From CALOBA01 sp942491465 (GTDB taxonomy: Bacteria; Pseudomonadota; Gammaproteobacteria; Chromatiales; Chromatiaceae), in assembly GCA_942491465.1 (NCBI GenBank), contig CALOBA010000007.1:1-64000 (forward strand): a stretch of 64,000 bases of DNA, in the 5' to 3' direction. The translations under genes were made by a program, and so were the position numbers. Below the pieces are notes generated by a model. The model was not told the DNA's origin. It did no database searches and saw only the letters and a list, made by a program, of their open reading frames with translations. This document shows positions 60,210 through 64,000 of this stretch, in pieces; position 1 is the first letter of the stretch; every line of letters begins with the position of its first letter.

Positions 60210-60935
60210 ATGCAAGAAGACAAACGAAACGGCACCGGCCGTAGCGGAGGCGAGGCGCCGCTAAAGCCCCATCAGCGCGACTCCGACCTGCTGGCCGGTC
60301 CGGACGACCTGCTCGCCGACTTCGACCGGGCCGTGACCGTCATGAACGAGCTGGCCCACGGCTACCGCGCCCTGCATCGGATCGGGCCCACCATTACGGT
60401 GTTCGGCTCTGCCCGCTTTGGTGAAGACCATCCAAACTATGCCTTGGCCCGGCAGATCGGCCGCGGTCTGGCCGAGGCCGGCTTCTCGATCATGACCGGC
60501 GCCGGCCCCGGCATCATGGAGGCGGCCAACCGCGGTGCGAAGGAGGGCGGCGGGCGCAGCATCGGCTGCAACATCCGCCTGCCCCACGAGCAGGTCGCCA
60601 ACCCCTACATCGACCGGCTGCTGACCTTCGACTACTTCTTCGTGCGCAAGGTCATGCTGCTCAAATACTCCACCGGCTTCGTCTTCCTGCCCGGCGGCCT
60701 TGGCACGATGGACGAGCTGTTCGAGACCCTGGTGCTGATCCAGAACGGCCGCCTGCGGGCCTTCCCTTGCGTCGCCGTCGGCAGCGCCTTCTGGCAGCCC
60801 ATCCTCGACGCCCTGCTCGACCGCTTCCATACCGAGGGCACCGTCGACCCGGGGGAGGTCAAGCTTGAACTGCTCGATGACGCCGCGGACGTGATTGCCC
60901 ACCTGCGCCAACACTGCGCCGCCCCGGTCGACTGA
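60210..60935 (+). CDS. LOG-family protein (TIGR00730)
   Basis: 241 residues from ATG 60210. Contains the lysine-decarboxylase-like fold with 'ITVFGSARFGEDHPNYALAR', 'IMTGAGPGIMEAANRGAKEG' and the catalytic 'LPGGLGTMDELFETLVLIQ' (PGGxGTxxE). Cleaves nucleoside 5'-monophosphates to release the base (cytokinin-activating type). An N-terminal extension of about 60 residues precedes the core. Monocistronic. Confidence 0.93.
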   Translation: MQEDKRNGTGRSGGEAPLKPHQRDSDLLAGPDDLLADFDRAVTVMNELAHGYRALHRIGPTITVFGSARFGEDHPNYALARQIGRGLAEAGFSIMTGAGPGIMEAANRGAKEGGGRSIGCNIRLPHEQVANPYIDRLLTFDYFFVRKVMLLKYSTGFVFLPGGLGTMDELFETLVLIQNGRLRAFPCVAVGSAFWQPILDALLDRFHTEGTVDPGEVKLELLDDAADVIAHLRQHCAAPVD

Positions 60936-61214
60936 GGCGACAACGATCTGCGTGTCAAAGTCTGGCTTGTTCTCCGGTAAGGCTAAGCGGGATAACCCAT
61001 AGCTTTCAGCAGTATGTGTCGCGGCTCGCGATGACGGAAGACTCCCCGAGCGGGGTCGCGCCAAGCGACTGGCGTCGGCTGATCCTGCTGTCCATCCGCG
61101 CCGGCGATCAGGTCATGAATGGTGGCAAGGAAACCGCGGCCGGGACGCCGGTTGACGACGCTGCGCGTGCAGGTCCATGGCCAATTTGAGCTGTCCGGGA
61201 GTTTGCAGGTTTGA

Positions 61215-61412
61215 CTAGCCCTTGTACCAGGCCGCGTCGAGGACCGACCAGATGTTGATGATCCAGCCGAGCAGGATCAGCCACAGCAGGGCCGCGAGCA
61301 GGAACTGGATCAGGCCGATGAACGGCCGGCCCTGGACGAGCTGGCCGAGGCCGGGGATGAAGAAGCTGGCAAGCGCCGCGATGACGTTGCCGGCGGAGCC
61401 TTGTTCTGCCAT
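61215..61412 (-). CDS. Small TM2-like membrane protein
   Basis: 65 residues from ATG 61412: 'NVIAALASFFIPGLGQLVQG' then 'FIGLIQFLLAALLWLILLGW'. Two hydrophobic segments around a PGLGQ turn, the pattern of small TM2/YccF-like proteins. Read from 61412 with TTCC spacing only; expressed independently. In 60936-61214 I see no gene. Confidence 0.75.
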   Translation of the reverse strand: MAEQGSAGNVIAALASFFIPGLGQLVQGRPFIGLIQFLLAALLWLILLGWIINIWSVLDAAWYKG

Positions 61413-61611
61413 GGTTGGGTTCCTTGGTATAGGCTGCGGAGCGCATCGCCCCGGATTGCTAAGGTTGTTGGCGCTCGGGTCTGGATACCCGGGTCGGCAA
61501 TTATAGCCGCCCCGGGGCGCCTGATCCGCGGATGCCGGAATCTCCAGCGCCTTCGCGCCGGTGGGGTCTTGTTGTCAACCGCTCCTTTTGGCTCAAGCAA
61601 TAGGGCAGAAC

Positions 61612-62424
61612 ATGCAGATCATTCGATTCGAGGACCCGCGGGGTCGGGTCCACCATGGCGCACGCCGCGATGACGGCAGCGTCGAGCGCCTGGTCGGCGA
61701 TCCGCTCGCCGGGCTCTCTCCCACCGGCGAGTCGGCGACGCTCAGCCGCCTGCTGGCCCCGGTCGCGCCCTGCAACATCTTCTGCGTCGGGCTCAACTAT
61801 CGCGCCCATGCCGAGGAGACCGGGGCGGCCCTGCCGCAGCAGCCGATCCTGTTCATGAAGCCGACCACCGCCGTGATCGGCCCGCAGGCGCCCATCGTGC
61901 TGCCGGCGGCCTGCGCGCATGGGCCGGAGGTGGACTACGAGGCCGAGCTGGCCGTGGTCATCGGCCGTAGCGCGCGGGACGTCGCCGCGGACGAGGCCCT
62001 GGACTATGTGCTTGGCTACTGCTGCGCCTGCGATGTCTCGGCGCGGCGCTGGCAGAAGCACGCCGGCGGCGGGCAGTGGATCAGGGGCAAGTCCTTCGAC
62101 AGCTTCTGCCCCCTCGGCCCGATGCTGGTGACCGCCGATGAGGTTGCTGATCCGCAGGACCTGATGGTGCGCTGCACGATCAACGGCGAGCCGAGGCAAG
62201 CGGGCAGCACGGCGGACATGATCTTCTCCGTCGCCGAGCTGATCGCGTTTCTAAGCCGCGACACGACGCTGCTGCCCGGCACGCTGCTGCTGACCGGCAC
62301 GCCCCCCGGCGTCGGCGTCGCCCGCAAGCCGCCGCTGTTCCTGGCCGCCGGCGATCGGGTGCGCGTCGAGATCGACGGCTTGGGCGCACTGGAGAACCCG
62401 GTCGTTGCGGCGGGGGAGGGCTGA
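61612..62424 (+). CDS. Fumarylacetoacetate hydrolase family protein
   Basis: 270 residues from ATG 61612. Core motifs: 'FCVGLNYRAHAEETG', 'PILFMKPTTAVIGP', 'PEVDYEAELAVVIGR', 'GYCCACDVSARRWQK', 'RGKSFDSFCPLGPMLV', 'LLTGTPPGVGVAR'. The E-x-E-L-A-x-V-I-G strand holds the metal ligands. Such enzymes act as acylpyruvate or oxaloacetate hydrolases/decarboxylases. The AG-rich leader gives a ribosome site (GGGCAGAAC). Stand-alone. Confidence 0.92.
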   Translation: MQIIRFEDPRGRVHHGARRDDGSVERLVGDPLAGLSPTGESATLSRLLAPVAPCNIFCVGLNYRAHAEETGAALPQQPILFMKPTTAVIGPQAPIVLPAACAHGPEVDYEAELAVVIGRSARDVAADEALDYVLGYCCACDVSARRWQKHAGGGQWIRGKSFDSFCPLGPMLVTADEVADPQDLMVRCTINGEPRQAGSTADMIFSVAELIAFLSRDTTLLPGTLLLTGTPPGVGVARKPPLFLAAGDRVRVEIDGLGALENPVVAAGEG

Positions 62425-62526
62425 TTGCTTCCAACCTCGTTCAGCCTAGTGCTTGTCGGCCTGGGGGCCGACACGCCGGCCGCTCCGTCGCGATGAAAAC
62501 ACCCGCGCCAGGGTCGCCGAGCACGT

Positions 62527-62552
62527 AGTCGGTCGCAAGCTCGACCCGACTA
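62527..62552. repeat. Short REP-like palindrome
   Basis: GTAGTCGG...CCCGACTAC with a GTCGCAAGCTCGA loop, a short relative of the element at 10888. It abuts the 5' end of an antitoxin fragment and may mark the deletion point. Confidence 0.5.
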
Positions 62553-62558
62553 CGAGCT

Positions 62559-62699
62559 GAGATTGCCAAAGCGAGGGGGATCGCGCGCGAGGCGCTTTAC
62601 AAGGCAGTGCGTCCAGAAGCACAACCGCGTTTCGACACCATTAACCGCGTCTGCCATGCGCTAGGCGCGAAGTTGGTGGTGCAGTCGATCAATCGGTGA
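62559..62699 (+). pseudogene. C-terminal fragment of an addiction-module antidote protein
   Basis: 47 codons up to TGA 62697-62699: 'EIAKARGIAREALYKAVRPE' and 'AQPRFDTINRVCHALGAKLV'. This is the helix-turn-helix end of HigA/HTH-type 'probable addiction module antidote' proteins (usual form GISRETLYRALKPGAQPRF). No start or toxin gene remains nearby. Confidence 0.75.
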
Positions 62700-62769
62700 C
62701 CTGTGCAGCCGGCGCGGGCGAAGGGGGGCGGTGCAAAACCGGCATTGCTGGATTGCGAGGAACGCGCCG

Positions 62770-63525
62770 TCAAGATGCAACCGGGGGTTGCGCCCGTCGC
62801 CGCCCCCTGAACAGATAGACGAGGAGGGCTATCGCGGCGACCACGACGATGCCGGCTGCCCAGGGGTTGATCCGCCGCAACAGGGCATCGAGCGCGGGCA
62901 GGTGCTCGGACAGGTAGAAGACCCCTAAACCCCAGACGCCAACCCAGAGCATGGCACCTAAGATATTGAAAACGGAAAACAACCACCAGGGCATGGCCAG
63001 GGTGCCGGCCATGATGCCGTTGAGCTGCCGAGGCCCGTCCAAGAAGCGGGCCAACAGGATGAAGCCGCCGCCGTAACGGTCGAACAGGCCGGCGAGCTTG
63101 GCCTCGTGAGCCTCGTTGACGTGCAGCTTTCGCAGCAAGGGCCGGCCTCCCCGCTTGCCGATCAGGTAGCCCAGGCTGTTGCCCAGCACGGCGGCAAGCA
63201 CCGCAATCGCAAGCAAGAGCAGCAGGTGCATGTGCCCGCGGGCCGACTCAAGCGCGCCGGCCATCAGCAAAGATTGCCCGGGCGCCGGGATACCAAAGCC
63301 TTCTACCGAGACGGCACCGGCGACGCCAGCGTACCCGTAGCGCTCCACCACCGGCTGCATCTTATCCACCGCCGCTTTCAGGTCATGGGCAGCTCCACCG
63401 GCCGCCGCCTCCAATTTCGCCTCGGCTGCATGCTGGCCGAAGGCCGCAGCCCCCGGCAGCCCGAGCAGCGCGATCAGGGCAACCGCACGAACGGTTCGGG
63501 TTACGTCACTTGGGTATGGCTTCAT
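62770..63525 (-). CDS. DedA-family membrane protein
   Basis: 251 residues. N-terminal signal-like segment (12-30), then a DedA/VTT domain: 'YGYAGVAGAVSVEGFGIPAP', 'GQSLLMAGALESA', 'GNSLGYLIGKRGGRPLL', 'FDRYGGGFILLARFLDGPRQ' and 'GIMAGTLAMPWWLFSVFNIL'. The E-x-x-x-P-x-P and F-x-R-(F/P) sequences are the family's conserved membrane-embedded motifs. DedA proteins flip or transport lipids (undecaprenyl phosphate, phosphatidylethanolamine). The C-terminus ends in a helix and basic tail. Confidence 0.93.
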   Translation of the reverse strand: MKPYPSDVTRTVRAVALIALLGLPGAAAFGQHAAEAKLEAAAGGAAHDLKAAVDKMQPVVERYGYAGVAGAVSVEGFGIPAPGQSLLMAGALESARGHMHLLLLLAIAVLAAVLGNSLGYLIGKRGGRPLLRKLHVNEAHEAKLAGLFDRYGGGFILLARFLDGPRQLNGIMAGTLAMPWWLFSVFNILGAMLWVGVWGLGVFYLSEHLPALDALLRRINPWAAGIVVVAAIALLVYLFRGRRRAQPPVAS

Positions 63526-63540
63526 CTTCAGCTCTCACAG

Positions 63541-63581
63541 AATCGGTATCGGTATCGGAATCGAAATTGGGATCGGGATGG
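63541..63581. repeat. Degenerate ATCGGT/ATCGGG hexamer run
   Basis: Six or so imperfect hexamers (ATCGGT, ATCGGA, ATCGAA, ATTGGG, ATCGGG) upstream of dedA. The same motif family as the perfect array near smc, decayed. Confidence 0.6.
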
Positions 63582-63750
63582 GTGCTGCGCAGGTGGCGCG
63601 GGATTATAGCCGCACCCGAATTGGGCAGCACGATGCGCGGCGCCCAGCATTGCTTGGACTGCAGCGCGTCTTCCTTGATCACGCCGCCAAAGGCAGGCTG
63701 GGGCGCGGGCAATTGGTTACCTGGAATGGTGGCCGAGATCGTCGGTATGA

Positions 63751-63975
63751 GGGGAGCGGACCTTGCAGCGCCGGCTGCTGGAAAGCGGCACGAGCTATTC
63801 CGAGATTGTCCAAGATGCGGGTTTCTCGATCGCATCCGACCTGTTGGCCGATTCCGACCGGAACATCGCCGACATCGTATTTGCCGTCGGCTACAACAAC
63901 GCCCCGAATTCTTCCAGGGCATGCAAGCGCCTGACGGGCATGGCGCCGCGCGATTACCGCCGCAGTGCGGCCTGA
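63751..63975 (+). pseudogene. C-terminal AraC-family DNA-binding fragment
   Basis: After an in-frame TGA at 63748-63750 the frame reads 'GERTLQRRLLESGTSYSEIV', 'DLLADSDRNIADIVFAVGYN', 'RACKRLTGMAPRDYRRSAA', the two helix-turn-helix motifs of AraC regulators (normally S-x-F-S-R-A-F-K-R-x-x-G-x-x-P-x-x-Y-R). The N-terminal sensor domain is missing. A TTG at 63763 is the only start. No target is evident. Confidence 0.7.
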
Positions 63976-64000
63976 AGCATCGCCTGCTGCCGGCGAATAT

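Overview
The window is high-GC DNA from a gammaproteobacterium, most likely a purple sulfur bacterium (Chromatiales, Chromatiaceae-like). The clues are the SHP/diheme cytochrome c/cytochrome b561 cluster, smc beside zipA, the PrsT/PrsR/PrsK genes of the PEP-CTERM/exosortase exopolysaccharide system, and abundant Rpn-type nucleases and NACHT remnants. The genus assignment is inference. No rRNA, tRNA or CRISPR array was recognised.

Layout. 1-6.1 kb is a decayed accessory region. A 1.4-kb block is present twice (one copy of its nuclease gene is broken by a stop codon), a 0.4-kb inverted-repeat element occurs once whole and once truncated, and between them lies a three-gene cluster (unknown protein, alpha/beta hydrolase with an internal stop, lipoprotein). 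6.1-10.9 kb holds a PhoQ/PhoP-like pair with a PepSY protein, divergent from cytochrome b561, an SHP-like cytochrome c and a diheme cytochrome c.

11.0-18.4 kb is the most interesting part. An E1-like leader-binding protein, a YcaO cyclodehydratase and a SagB-like dehydrogenase (a TOMM-type set) are translationally coupled to the last of five tandem paralogues. These are about 300-residue membrane-anchored proteins whose C-terminal tails are short, variable and often rich in Cys, Ser and Gly. A sixth copy is broken and lies 4 kb away, beyond an island bounded by a 0.26-0.29-kb direct repeat. That repeat also forms the upstream region of a NarX/NarL-like two-component pair. The hypothesis is that the paralogues are protein-sized substrates of the YcaO machinery and that the two-component pair controls them.

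25.3-33.3 kb carries a cation P-type ATPase, a nucleotidyltransferase/left-handed beta-helix/sugar-transferase fusion, a nucleotidyltransferase-like protein, a PLP-binding YggS protein and a chimeric ABC-transporter relic. 33.4-37.3 kb looks like an integron relic: a truncated integron-type integrase faces away from a DUF6602 gene, an attC-like hairpin and an AAA-ATPase/DUF4435 pair resembling the PARIS anti-phage system, with the DUF4435 gene frameshifted.

37.6-64 kb is mostly housekeeping: a SHOCT protein, a carbonic-anhydrase-like protein lacking two zinc ligands, zipA, smc, a CGATCC hexamer array, queF, an FGGY kinase, prsT-prsR-prsK-sugar transferase, tviB and a UDP-glucuronate epimerase (together an exopolysaccharide module), rdgC, a globin, an SLC13 transporter, a LOG protein, a fumarylacetoacetate hydrolase family protein, and a DedA protein flanked by antitoxin and AraC fragments.
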